Made by a program: the position numbers and the translations under genes. A stretch of 64,000 nt of DNA from CAYRXM01 sp964449465 (GTDB taxonomy: Bacteria; Chloroflexota; Anaerolineae; JAFGEY01): contig CAYVBK010000013.1 of the NCBI GenBank assembly GCA_964449465.1, positions 54,973 to 118,972 on the forward strand, given 5' to 3'. Under the pieces are notes generated by a model. It did no database searches. It was not told where the DNA came from and saw only the letters and a program-made list of their open reading frames with translations. Positions 23,487 to 31,394 of the stretch are shown piece after piece; position 1 is the stretch's first letter; every line of letters starts with the position of its first letter.

Positions 23487-23797
23487 GACACCAGGTCATA
23501 TTTTCAGGTTCACCGCTGAGACTCTGAAAAGACCTGGAATGATGAGTATTGATGAAAATTAGAGATGTTACAAGAGTGTTTGTATCCTCTACGCCTCGAC
23601 GACAAAACATTTTTTTCATCGACGCCTCTGCGTTGAGTTTTTCAATGAATTCTTGACGACTCGCCTGAAAAAAGCCAATTTTAACCCAAAGACACAGAGA
23701 ACGCTAAAATATCACCAGTTTTCTTGAAAAATGTCAAAACTCTGCGCCTCTGCGTTGGGTTTTTTCAGTGGAATCATTATAGCATAAAAGCCCATTT
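23487..23797. repeat. Gene-free segment with dispersed repeats
   Basis: An AT-rich intergenic region with copies of motifs seen at 4.8-5.5 kb: TTCTTGAAAAATGTCAAAAC (about 23723-23742), GGGTTTTTTCAGTGG (23757-23771), GAGTTTTTTCAATGAATTC (about 23636) and two GCGCCTCTGCGTTG-like strings. It reads as a mosaic of degenerate repeat units. No gene is seen. Confidence 0.6.
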
Positions 23798-23826
23798 TTG
23801 ACAGAGTGGTCATTTGCGTGTATGCT
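23798..23826 (+). promoter_or_regulatory. Promoter of obg
   Basis: TTGACA (23798-23803), a 17-bp spacer and TATGCT (23821-23826). The predicted start is about 15 nt upstream of the GTG start codon, which supports that codon over the longer open frame. Confidence 0.7.
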
Positions 23827-23848
23827 TGAGCGCACAGGAGGAAAAACC

Positions 23849-25123
23849 GTGTTTTTTGATGAAGCCAAAATCTATGTCCAGGCTGGCAGCGGTGGCAACG
23901 GCTGTGTGGCCTTTCGCCGCGAAAAGGGCGTGCCGATGGGCGGGCCTTCGGGCGGCAACGGCGGGCGCGGCGGCGACGTGATCATTCGCGCCACCCGCCG
24001 TAAAAATACACTGAGCTATTTAGAGAATCGCAATCAATTCAAGGCAGAGCGCGGCCAACACGGCCAGGGCAAAGACCTGTACGGTCGCAACGGCGAATCG
24101 GTGGTGATCGAAGCGCCGCTCGGCACAGTAGTGCGCGACGCCGACAGCGGGCGCGTGCTGGCCGACATGATCGCCGAGGGCCAAGAGGTCTGCGTGGCGC
24201 ACGGCGGGCGCGGCGGGCGCGGCAATGCCACGTTTGCCACACCCACCAATCAGGCCCCGCGCATCTCGGAAAAAGGCGAACCGGGCCAGACTCGCTGGCT
24301 CAACCTCGAACTCAGGCTGATTGCCGATGTCGGCATTGTCGGCCTGCCCAATGCCGGCAAATCTACCCTGCTGGCCGCTGTAAGCAAGGCCCGCCCCAAG
24401 ATCGCCCCCTATCCGTTCACCACCATACAGCCCAACCTGGGCGTCATTTCGCTGGGATACGAGGTAGAGTTTGTCATGGCCGACCTGCCCGGCCTGATCG
24501 AGGGAGCCAGCCAGGGCGTCGGGTTGGGCCACAAATTCTTGCGCCATGTCGAGCGAACGCGCCTGCTGCTGCATCTGCTGGACGGCGCATCTGAGGACCC
24601 CTTGCGCGATTATGACATGATCAATCGCGAGCTGGCAGCGTTTAGCCCGGCCCTGTCGGCCAAGCCGCAGATGGTGGTTTTGAACAAGCTCGACGTGCCA
24701 TCTGCTCGTGAGAGACTGCCTCTGTTGCGCGAGCAGATGGCCGCACAAGGGATTGTCTTGTGGAGCATCTCGGCGGCCACTGGGGAAAATGTGCGCCAGG
24801 TCTTGAACGAGGTGGTGCGCCGCCTGAACGAACTGCCCGCCGAAATCCCCACCCTGGCTGTCGAACCCGAGCCCGAAGTGGACGAAAAAGCCTTCACCCT
24901 GACCCCCGAAGAAGGGGGCTGGCACGTGCACGGGATCGAGATCGAGCGGGTGGCGGCTATGACCAACTGGGAGCAAGAGGAAAGCACGGCCCGTTTTCAG
25001 CGCGTGCTAGAGGCATTGGGCATCACTATGGCTCTACGCGAAGCCGGCATCGAGGACGGCGATACGGTGTGGATCGGCAGCCACGAACTGGAGTGGGGCT
25101 GGTCACCATATCGAAACCTGTAA
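23849..25123 (+). CDS. obg: Obg-family GTPase (CgtA)
   Basis: About 424 residues. A glycine-rich Obg fold (1-158; VFFDEAKIYVQAGSGGNG, GGPSGGNGGRGGD) precedes the G domain, with G1 GLPNAGKST, G3 DLPGLIEGA, G4 NKLD and G5 SAATGENV. A C-terminal OCT domain (about 350-424) ends the protein. Obg binds the 50S subunit and acts in ribosome assembly and stress signalling. The GTG at 23849 is set by AGGAGG seven bases upstream and by the promoter position. It is the only gene of its unit. Confidence 0.95.
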   Translation: MFFDEAKIYVQAGSGGNGCVAFRREKGVPMGGPSGGNGGRGGDVIIRATRRKNTLSYLENRNQFKAERGQHGQGKDLYGRNGESVVIEAPLGTVVRDADSGRVLADMIAEGQEVCVAHGGRGGRGNATFATPTNQAPRISEKGEPGQTRWLNLELRLIADVGIVGLPNAGKSTLLAAVSKARPKIAPYPFTTIQPNLGVISLGYEVEFVMADLPGLIEGASQGVGLGHKFLRHVERTRLLLHLLDGASEDPLRDYDMINRELAAFSPALSAKPQMVVLNKLDVPSARERLPLLREQMAAQGIVLWSISAATGENVRQVLNEVVRRLNELPAEIPTLAVEPEPEVDEKAFTLTPEEGGWHVHGIEIERVAAMTNWEQEESTARFQRVLEALGITMALREAGIEDGDTVWIGSHELEWGWSPYRNL

Positions 25124-25142
25124 CATCCACCTGTCAGGTGGC

Positions 25143-26345
25143 CTATTCCACCAGCACACGCTCATAAGCGCGGCGCGGCGAGCCGTCGGGGTTGAGGATG
25201 CTGTACCAGCCCATGCTGTCGCACGGCGGGCAAGTCTCGCCGAGCGGCGGCGTATAACGGCTGAAATCGAGATTCCACAAAAACATCACCTGCATCCAGG
25301 GCCAACGCCGATGGGCATAGGCAAAGGCACGGACGATGTAATCGGCCTGGGTCTCTTCTGTTACCACCTGCCAGTAACGTTCCGGCCAGTCCGATTCGGC
25401 GCGGCAGCAAGACGGCGGACGGATCACCCAGCCAAACTCGGTGGCCCACACCGGCGTGTCGGCGTCCCCATATTCTAGCATCACGGCGCGGGCCAACTCG
25501 GCACGGCGAAAGCACAGCCCATTGACCGCGCGACAGCCCGAAAGCAGCATCGGGCGATCCAGATACGGCGGCACCGAACAATCCTCACCGTTGGGCGCCA
25601 CTTCGGGCGCATAAGCAAAGCCAAAGGGATGAAGGCCCAACACATCAAACCAGTCGGCGGCGCCGTGTGCATACATCTGGCGCAAGAATTCAATGTCATT
25701 CATATATTGAGGATTGCCTTGCATCTCGACCGGGGCCAGGCCGGCGGTGACGATCAGGGCATGAGGGTCGGCGGCCTTGATCTGCTGATAGGCAATTTGT
25801 AGCAGTTGGGCATAGGCCGCCGGATCGGGTGGGCCACCCCATTCCTGAATCAGGTTGGGTTCGTTGCCAATCTCGTAGGCATCAATCCGCCCAACATACA
25901 ATTGAGCATCCAAAAAGCGATAATGCCCCCACTCGGCCCAATCTTCGCCGGGGCGCGGCAAATTGACCCGATATAGCACCTTGAAGGGCAGCCGCTCCGC
26001 CGGAGGATAGTCGTAAATCTTGATCCACTCCCAGCGCAGCGCCACCGCCTTGGCCAGCGAATCATCTTGATAGTTGACCCCTTTGACGTGGATGCCATAG
26101 CCCTGTTGGATGGCGCGAGTTGGCATTGGTACCACAAGGGTGGGCGTGGATGGCGCAGCAGTGGGCGTCGCGGCGACAGTGGGTGTGGGTGTGAACGCCG
26201 GCGGCGGGGTGGCTGTAGGCGACACGACAATGCTCCAGGTGGGCTGCGGCGTGGGGACGCAAGCGCGATACGCCCCCCCACCGATCAGCAGTAAGAGCAG
26301 CAAACTGCCCCCAGGCCAAAACCAACGCCATAATCGCTGACGCAT
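25143..26345 (-). CDS. Exported glycoside-hydrolase-like TIM-barrel protein
   Basis: About 400 residues: an N-terminal hydrophobic anchor (about 11-27), a Thr/Pro-rich spacer (about 30-75) and a clan-A glycosidase-like barrel. Likely catalytic acids are the Glu of EIGNEPNL (acid/base position, Asn-Glu-Pro) and the Glu of WATEFGW (nucleophile position). Several Cys (CSVPPY, LSGC, PSCC, CPPC) suggest disulfides. Closest styles are GH39- or GH5-like, but I cannot fix the family. It is last in an operon with folD, starting 3 nt after the S4-protein stop, an odd partner for cytosolic genes. Confidence 0.7.
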   Translation of the reverse strand: MRQRLWRWFWPGGSLLLLLLIGGGAYRACVPTPQPTWSIVVSPTATPPPAFTPTPTVAATPTAAPSTPTLVVPMPTRAIQQGYGIHVKGVNYQDDSLAKAVALRWEWIKIYDYPPAERLPFKVLYRVNLPRPGEDWAEWGHYRFLDAQLYVGRIDAYEIGNEPNLIQEWGGPPDPAAYAQLLQIAYQQIKAADPHALIVTAGLAPVEMQGNPQYMNDIEFLRQMYAHGAADWFDVLGLHPFGFAYAPEVAPNGEDCSVPPYLDRPMLLSGCRAVNGLCFRRAELARAVMLEYGDADTPVWATEFGWVIRPPSCCRAESDWPERYWQVVTEETQADYIVRAFAYAHRRWPWMQVMFLWNLDFSRYTPPLGETCPPCDSMGWYSILNPDGSPRRAYERVLVE

Positions 26346-26348
26346 GGG

Positions 26349-26561
26349 TTAATGCCCCACCTGATCGGCCTGGACAATCCAGGTGTGCCTGTTCCATGTC
26401 ACCGCATCACCGACATGGAGCTGCCGCTTGCGACGCGTCTCAACCTGCCCATTGACCTGCACCTGCCCGCCTTGAATGAGCAGCTTGGCCTCACCGCCAC
26501 TCTCCACCTGGCCGATCAGCTTGAGATATTGTCCCAGCAAAATGGTATCTGGTTGATGCAC
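26349..26561 (-). CDS. Small S4-domain RNA-binding protein
   Basis: About 70 residues, almost all of it one S4 RNA-binding fold of the YaaA/YbcJ type: ILLGQYLKLIGQVESGGEAK, then GGQVQVNGQVETRRKRQLHVGD. It probably binds structured RNA or ribosomal particles. It lies 24 nt after the MBL hydrolase stop in the folD operon. Confidence 0.85.
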   Translation of the reverse strand: MHQPDTILLGQYLKLIGQVESGGEAKLLIQGGQVQVNGQVETRRKRQLHVGDAVTWNRHTWIVQADQVGH

Positions 26562-26585
26562 CGATAACCCCTTTCTGGCCTGGCC

Positions 26586-27230
26586 TCAAAACCAGGCATT
26601 TCTCTTTTCTGCCCCTATGGTCGTCTGTGGGCCGTGACCGGGATAGACGCGGGTGGCATCAGGCAGGGCAAACAGCCGCTCGCGGATGCTGGCTTGCAAC
26701 ACCGCCTGGTCGCCGCCCGGCAGGTCGGTGCGCCCCACGCCGCGCCGAAACAGCACATCGCCCACCAGAACAGCCTGTTCTACCGCACAATACAGCGAAA
26801 TACTGCCCGGCGAGTGTCCGGGCGTGTGCAGCACTTGAAATTCGAGTTGTCCCACCCTCAACCGGTCGCCGTCCTCCAGTAATACATCGGGATCGCGGCC
26901 CGGTGACACAGCCAACCCCAGCCACTCGGCGCCACCGCCGCGCCGCAACAGCGGTACAGCCTGCGGATGCGCGCCAAGCGACGGAGTCACGCCGCTTGGC
27001 GTCTGGTACGCCGCCAACGCCACCAACACATCGTTGTTGGCAGCCATGTGATCAAAATGCTCGTGGGTGTTGATCACATACCGGATGATCAGCCTCGATT
27101 GGCGAACTGCGGCCATAATCACTGCCATGCTGCCGCCGGGATCGATGAGCATCCCCTCGCCAATCTGCTCGTCACCCACGATATAACAGTTGGTTTGTAA
27201 TTCACCCACCACCACCGTGCGCCAGATCAT
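26586..27230 (-). CDS. MBL-fold metallo-hydrolase (glyoxalase II-like)
   Basis: About 214 residues of the metallo-beta-lactamase fold, with the dinuclear metal motif THEHFDH, the later metal His in HTPGHSPGS, a bridging Asp in LVGDVLF and a final His in YPGHGPQT. Short stand-alone members of this group hydrolyse thioesters such as S-lactoylglutathione-like or other thiol conjugates; the substrate here is unknown. The start at 27230 overlaps the folD stop as ATGA, so the two are coupled. Confidence 0.85.
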   Translation of the reverse strand: MIWRTVVVGELQTNCYIVGDEQIGEGMLIDPGGSMAVIMAAVRQSRLIIRYVINTHEHFDHMAANNDVLVALAAYQTPSGVTPSLGAHPQAVPLLRRGGGAEWLGLAVSPGRDPDVLLEDGDRLRVGQLEFQVLHTPGHSPGSISLYCAVEQAVLVGDVLFRRGVGRTDLPGGDQAVLQASIRERLFALPDATRVYPGHGPQTTIGAEKRNAWF

Positions 27231-28123
27231 GATGGCACATCCTTTACCGTCATTTGCCACATTGCAGCCTGAAGCACGTTCTGCATCAACATCACATTGG
27301 TCACCGGCCCTGTGCCACCCGGCACCGGAGTGATCATACCGGCGGTCTGCACGACCTGGTCAAAATCCACATCGCCGCACATCTGGCCGTCTATTTCGTT
27401 CACGCCAAAGTCAATCACCGCTGCGCCCGGCTTGATCCAATCGCCCTGCACCATCCTGGCCCGCCCAATGGCCACGCACAGCACATCGGCCTGCCGACAC
27501 AACACCGGCAGGTCGGCTGTGTGCGAGTGGCAAAGAGTGACAGTGGCATTTTCGCGCAGCAGCAACCAGGCCATCGGCTTGCCTACAATGTTCGACCGCC
27601 CCAACACCACTGCCTGCCGACCTTGCAACACCACACCGTGTCGCTTGAGCAGTTCCAGGCCGCCGGCCGGCGTGGCCGGCACAAAATAGGGCTGCGCTTC
27701 CACCGTGCGCCCCACCGGACCCGACAGGGCCAACCGCCCCGCATTCAACGGATGGACTCCGTCTATATCCTTGAGCGGCGGAATTGCCATTTTGGCCGCT
27801 GCGCCATCCCACCCTTTGGGCAGCGGCTCTTGCAGCATGATCCCATGCACCTGGGCGTCTGCGCCCAGTTGAACCAGCAAATCCAGCAATTGCTCCATTG
27901 AGGCTGTCGGAGGCAACTCGTGAGCGGCAAACCCGATGCCCAACCTCTCTGACTCGGCCTGGATGGCCCTGGCATAGCTGACCGAAGCAAAATCCTGGCC
28001 CACCCGCACCACCGCCAGCGCAGGTGCAATGCCGGTCTGTCGGGCAAATTCGGCGACGCGCTGACCGAGTTCGGCCCGCAGCGACCTGGCCAATGCTCGA
28101 CCGTTGAGAATTTGTGCTGTCAT
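27227..28123 (-). CDS. folD: Methylene-THF dehydrogenase/cyclohydrolase (FolD)
   Basis: About 298 residues; interconverts methylene-, methenyl- and formyl-tetrahydrofolate in one-carbon metabolism. Family motifs are visible: LQEPLPKG, KDIDGVHPLNAGRL, GRSNIVGKPMAWLL for NADP binding and PVPGGTGPVTNVML. In the active-site YxxxK segment the sequence reads SYARAIQAE, so Ile stands where Lys is expected. That Lys is important for the cyclohydrolase step in studied enzymes. The ATG at 28123 is set by GGGAGG six bases upstream. It heads a four-gene operon. Confidence 0.92.
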   Translation of the reverse strand: MTAQILNGRALARSLRAELGQRVAEFARQTGIAPALAVVRVGQDFASVSYARAIQAESERLGIGFAAHELPPTASMEQLLDLLVQLGADAQVHGIMLQEPLPKGWDGAAAKMAIPPLKDIDGVHPLNAGRLALSGPVGRTVEAQPYFVPATPAGGLELLKRHGVVLQGRQAVVLGRSNIVGKPMAWLLLRENATVTLCHSHTADLPVLCRQADVLCVAIGRARMVQGDWIKPGAAVIDFGVNEIDGQMCGDVDFDQVVQTAGMITPVPGGTGPVTNVMLMQNVLQAAMWQMTVKDVPS

Positions 28124-28211
28124 TTTTCCTCCCTGCCTGTAACCCGATCCACAGCGCATATTGTACTCGATTTTGAATTTTTTCAAACTGCATCGAGATG
28201 CCGCCATTTCG

Positions 28212-28240
28212 TTGACTTGGCTTTTGCTCTATGCTATAAT
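28212..28240 (+). promoter_or_regulatory. Sigma-70 promoter of the mrp-like gene
   Basis: TTGACT (28212-28217), a 17-bp spacer and TATAAT (28235-28240), with TG one base before the -10. The -10 region TATGCTATAATG is identical to that of the kinase operon promoter at 36.6 kb. Confidence 0.8.
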
Positions 28241-28279
28241 GCTTTGCACAAACAGAAATTATAAAACACAGGAGGATAA

Positions 28280-29353
28280 TTGAACATTACAGTTAATCAA
28301 ATTCGAGAGGCGCTGCGCCAGGTTGTCGATCCAGAATTGGGACGCGACATTGTCGAACTGGGTATGGCACGCGATATTGCAGTACAGGGACATCGGGTTC
28401 ACGTCACGCTGGCTCTAACCACCATGTCTTGCCCGCTGCAAGACACGATGGCGCAGCAAGCGCAAGAGGTAATTTTGCAACTAGACGAGCAGGCCGAGGT
28501 CGAGATCGAGCGGGTGGAAATGACCGCCCAGGAAAAACAAGACCTGCTCAAGCGCATGGGGCAGACAGAGCGCCCCCTGGCCGAACAGTTGAATGAAATC
28601 GGCCAGGTCATTGCCGTGATGAGCGGCAAGGGCGGGGTGGGCAAATCATCGGTTTCGGCGCTGCTGGCCGTGGCTCTGCGCCGCCAGGGCTATCGCGTCG
28701 GCGTGCTGGATGCCGACCTGACCGGCCCCAGCATTCCCAAAATGTTTGGCCTGAACACGCCGCCTACGGTCAGCCCCTTGGGCATTGTGCCGACCAGCAC
28801 CAAAACCGGCATCAAGGTCATGTCCATCAACCTGCTGCTGACCAGCGAAGACCAGGCCGTGATCTGGCGCGGCCCCATCATCTCGAGCGCGATCAAGCAG
28901 TTTTGGAGCGAGGTATTCTGGCAAACCCTGGATTACATGGTGGTAGACCTGCCGCCGGGCACCTCGGATGCGTCGCTTACAGTGATGCAGTCTATTCCCC
29001 TCAACGGCATCCTGATGGTTACATCGCCGCAAGATCTGGCCGGTATGGTGGTGCGCAAAGCGGCACAGATGGCTTTGCAGTTGCAAATCCCCTTGCTAGG
29101 CCTGGTGGAAAATATGAGCTATGCGCTATGCCCTAAATGTGGCGAACGCATCCAGGTGTTTGGCCGCAGCCAGGCCTTGGAAACCGCCCTGCAAATCCGC
29201 ACGCCGTTGCTAGGCCGGCTGCCGCTAGACCCTGACCTGTCTGGCCTGTGCGACGCCGGGCAGATCGAAGATTACCCGGCTGTGGCATTCAAAGACATCG
29301 CCGCTCAGGTGATGGCCCTGTGTCCGCCCGCGCCCACCGGCCATGCTCATTAG
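28280..29353 (+). CDS. Mrp/ApbC-type P-loop Fe-S carrier ATPase
   Basis: About 357 residues. An N-terminal MIP18/DUF59-like domain (1-90; VDPELGRDIVELGM) is followed by an Mrp/NBP35 ATPase domain with a deviant Walker A, GKGGVGKSS, and DADLTGPSIPKMFG. A CPKC pair near the C-terminal third binds the bridging Fe-S cluster at the dimer interface. It loads Fe-S clusters onto apoproteins. Initiation is at TTG 28280 just after AGGAGG; no ATG or GTG fits the conserved N-terminus. Confidence 0.92.
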   Translation: MNITVNQIREALRQVVDPELGRDIVELGMARDIAVQGHRVHVTLALTTMSCPLQDTMAQQAQEVILQLDEQAEVEIERVEMTAQEKQDLLKRMGQTERPLAEQLNEIGQVIAVMSGKGGVGKSSVSALLAVALRRQGYRVGVLDADLTGPSIPKMFGLNTPPTVSPLGIVPTSTKTGIKVMSINLLLTSEDQAVIWRGPIISSAIKQFWSEVFWQTLDYMVVDLPPGTSDASLTVMQSIPLNGILMVTSPQDLAGMVVRKAAQMALQLQIPLLGLVENMSYALCPKCGERIQVFGRSQALETALQIRTPLLGRLPLDPDLSGLCDAGQIEDYPAVAFKDIAAQVMALCPPAPTGHAH

Positions 29354-29422
29354 GGTAAAATGTGGGTTTCGACAGGCGCAATCCACAAAGTCCTGGAGTA
29401 AATAAAAACGTCCTGTATTTGT

Positions 29423-29468
29423 TCGCGCCGGCGGTGCCGACCATCCCGGTCGGTTTTCGTCGGCGCGA
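29423..29468 (+). terminator. Compound hairpin downstream of the mrp-like gene
   Basis: Outer arms TCGCGCCG (29423-29430) and CGGCGCGA (29461-29468) enclose an inner CCGACC/GGTCGG hairpin (29437-29442, 29448-29453). A weak T-rich stretch (TTCTTTG) follows. It is a likely transcript end or a structured element. The rest of 29354-29733 contains no supported gene. Confidence 0.5.
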
Positions 29469-29520
29469 TTCTTTGTGCGCATAAACCGGTCACTCGAATG
29501 AGGATGATTGATGACGGTGA

Positions 29521-29549
29521 TTGACGAAACGGCACAAATATGTTAAACT
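29521..29549 (+). promoter_or_regulatory. Candidate promoter for the cNMP-binding protein gene
   Basis: TTGACG (29521-29526), a 17-bp spacer and TAAACT (29544-29549). The -35 is good and the -10 fair. The leader would be about 180 nt and contains an imperfect GGAATGCC/GGCGTTCC hairpin near 29634-29675. Confidence 0.4.
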
Positions 29550-29733
29550 CTACCTGATTTTCTTGACCCATCCGGCCATTCCCTCATGTCTTTGACATTG
29601 TTCACTCCAAGCCGTATCCTCTCAATATCTTGGAGGAATGCCGTCATCCTGGCGGCAAGATGCTGGCGTTCCCCTATTTTTGAGATGATACCTCAGGCAC
29701 AAGATTTGTTCTTATTATCAAGAGGAGGAAATT

Positions 29734-30168
29734 ATGGTTGACTATGACAAGACGGTTCAATTTCTCGGCAAAGTGCCATTGTTTGCCAACCTGAAGCAGC
29801 GTCAATTGGAGCGACTGGCGCATCGCTTTGTCACCAGACAGTTCAAAACCGGTCAGGACATGGTCACTCAGGGCAAAGGCGGCAGCGGCCTGTTTATCAT
29901 CGTTTCGGGGCAGGCCGAAGCCGTGCGGGTGCGCACCGACGGCAGCCGCATTGTGCTAAACACCTTTGGCCCCACCGACTTTTTTGGCGAAATGGCGCTG
30001 CTCGATGAAGAGCCGCGCACGGCATCGGTAGTGGCCACCCAAGACACCGAATGTCTGGTTCTCTCGCAATGGGAGTTTATCGGCGAATTGCGCGAAGACG
30101 CCGAAATGGCCATTGTCATTTTGCAAGAACTGGCGCAGCGGTTCCGTCACGCCCTCAATATCCTTTAG
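29734..30168 (+). CDS. Stand-alone cyclic-nucleotide-binding domain protein
   Basis: About 144 residues, a single CRP-type cyclic-nucleotide-binding domain. The phosphate-binding cassette reads FFGEMALLDEEPRTASV, with the Glu and Arg that contact the nucleotide. The C-terminal helix follows, but there is no helix-turn-helix, so it is not a transcription factor by itself. It has a strong ribosome site (GAGGAGG) 6 nt upstream. A class III cyclase-like protein is encoded two genes downstream, so a local cNMP circuit is possible. Confidence 0.9.
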   Translation: MVDYDKTVQFLGKVPLFANLKQRQLERLAHRFVTRQFKTGQDMVTQGKGGSGLFIIVSGQAEAVRVRTDGSRIVLNTFGPTDFFGEMALLDEEPRTASVVATQDTECLVLSQWEFIGELREDAEMAIVILQELAQRFRHALNIL

Positions 30169-30204
30169 CAGGGGATATTCACCCCCCATCATACTTGTCC
30201 CGGC

Positions 30205-30245
30205 GGGGCAGGGCGGCCCTTGATCCACCAGGGCCGCCCTGCCCC
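30205..30245. repeat. Perfect 16-bp GC-rich hairpin (REP-like)
   Basis: GGGGCAGGGCGGCCCT (30205-30220) and its exact complement (30230-30245) with a 9-nt loop. There is no T tract on either strand, so it is not a plain intrinsic terminator. It looks like a REP-like palindrome or an mRNA-stabilising stem between two genes. Confidence 0.65.
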
Positions 30246-30287
30246 TACCAGGTAGCGATTTCAGGTCTCCATCCAGGAAAAGAGCCT

Positions 30288-31394
30288 ATGATTTCTCTCA
30301 AAAGCAAATTTCGCGGTTGCATCGCCGCCTCATGGATCGGCTCGGCGATGGGCGCAGCCGTCGAAGGCTGGTCTCCTCAGCGCATCCAGGAAACACACGG
30401 TTTCGTGTGTCAGCTGCTTCCCTATCGTCATTATACTTCTTATACCGACTGGCATCGTCCACCGGGCACAACCGAAGATGGCATCGAGCGACAAAAGCTG
30501 ATGGCTACAGCCATCATCGAAAAAGGCGACCGCGTTTATGCCGACGACCTGGTACTTGTCTGGCTGAACCATCTCGATCCGACCAAAATGGTTTTCAAGC
30601 AAGAACCGTTCGACCGCTCTTTGCTCGAATTGGCACGGGCCGGCGTGCCTCCTTCCGAATTGGGGCGATTGTGGCCTTTTCCCAACGTGATTTCAATGGC
30701 TCGCGCTGCGCATCCGTTGGGGCTAATCAATGCCGGCGATCCGGTGAGTGCCGCCGATGACTCGTTCGAGGTCGGGCGCGTTTATGCCTCCGAAACGGCC
30801 TTTGGGCTGCGCTGGGCCGCCCTGTACAATGCCGCCATCGCGCAAGCCTGCAGGCCGCAGGCGACGGTGGAATCGGTGCTGGACACGGCGCTGCAATTTT
30901 CTCGTTATCGCGCTCAGAGAGGTAGTTTGTATGCCCTGTACGACACCATCGAACACGACATCACCCAGGCTCTGGAACTGGTCGCCCAATGCCGCGATCC
31001 TGACTCGTTGCGCGAAGAATTTTATCAAATCTATTACGGCGGCGGCTATGTCAACTATGGTATGTCACAGGCCAATGAAATCGTGTCCAAAGGCCTGGCA
31101 ATTTTCGCCCTCAGTCAAGGCGATCCGCGTCAGGCCATTCTGACCGCCGTCAATTTTGGCCGCGACACAGATTGCCTGGCCGCTGTGGCCGGAGGGTTGG
31201 CCGGCGCGCTGTCGGGCATAGAGGCGGTGCCGGCCGAATGGGTCGCCCAGGTCAATGAAGCTACGCTCAAAGACCCCTATACCAACAACCATCGCACCAT
31301 TGAAGAGACCGCCGACGGGCTGTTTGGGGCTTTTTGCGCCCGCCAGCAGCGGCTACGCGTCTACCTGGAACAAATGGACATACGAGGCGGCTGA
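30288..31394 (+). CDS. ADP-ribosylglycohydrolase-superfamily protein
   Basis: About 368 residues of the DraG/ARH fold. The N-terminal helix motif GCIAASWIGSAMGAAVEG aligns with the family's GAxxGDAxG start. The C-terminal metal site is recognisable in NFGRDTDCLAAVAGGLAGAL (Asp-Thr-Asp). The first metal site, usually TDDT, reads TTEDG, so binding may be altered. Classical members remove ADP-ribose from Arg or Ser; related ones act on other ADP-ribosyl compounds. Start ATG 30288 follows CAGGAAAAG. Its stop overlaps the next gene's ATG (TGATG). Confidence 0.85.
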   Translation: MISLKSKFRGCIAASWIGSAMGAAVEGWSPQRIQETHGFVCQLLPYRHYTSYTDWHRPPGTTEDGIERQKLMATAIIEKGDRVYADDLVLVWLNHLDPTKMVFKQEPFDRSLLELARAGVPPSELGRLWPFPNVISMARAAHPLGLINAGDPVSAADDSFEVGRVYASETAFGLRWAALYNAAIAQACRPQATVESVLDTALQFSRYRAQRGSLYALYDTIEHDITQALELVAQCRDPDSLREEFYQIYYGGGYVNYGMSQANEIVSKGLAIFALSQGDPRQAILTAVNFGRDTDCLAAVAGGLAGALSGIEAVPAEWVAQVNEATLKDPYTNNHRTIEETADGLFGAFCARQQRLRVYLEQMDIRGG

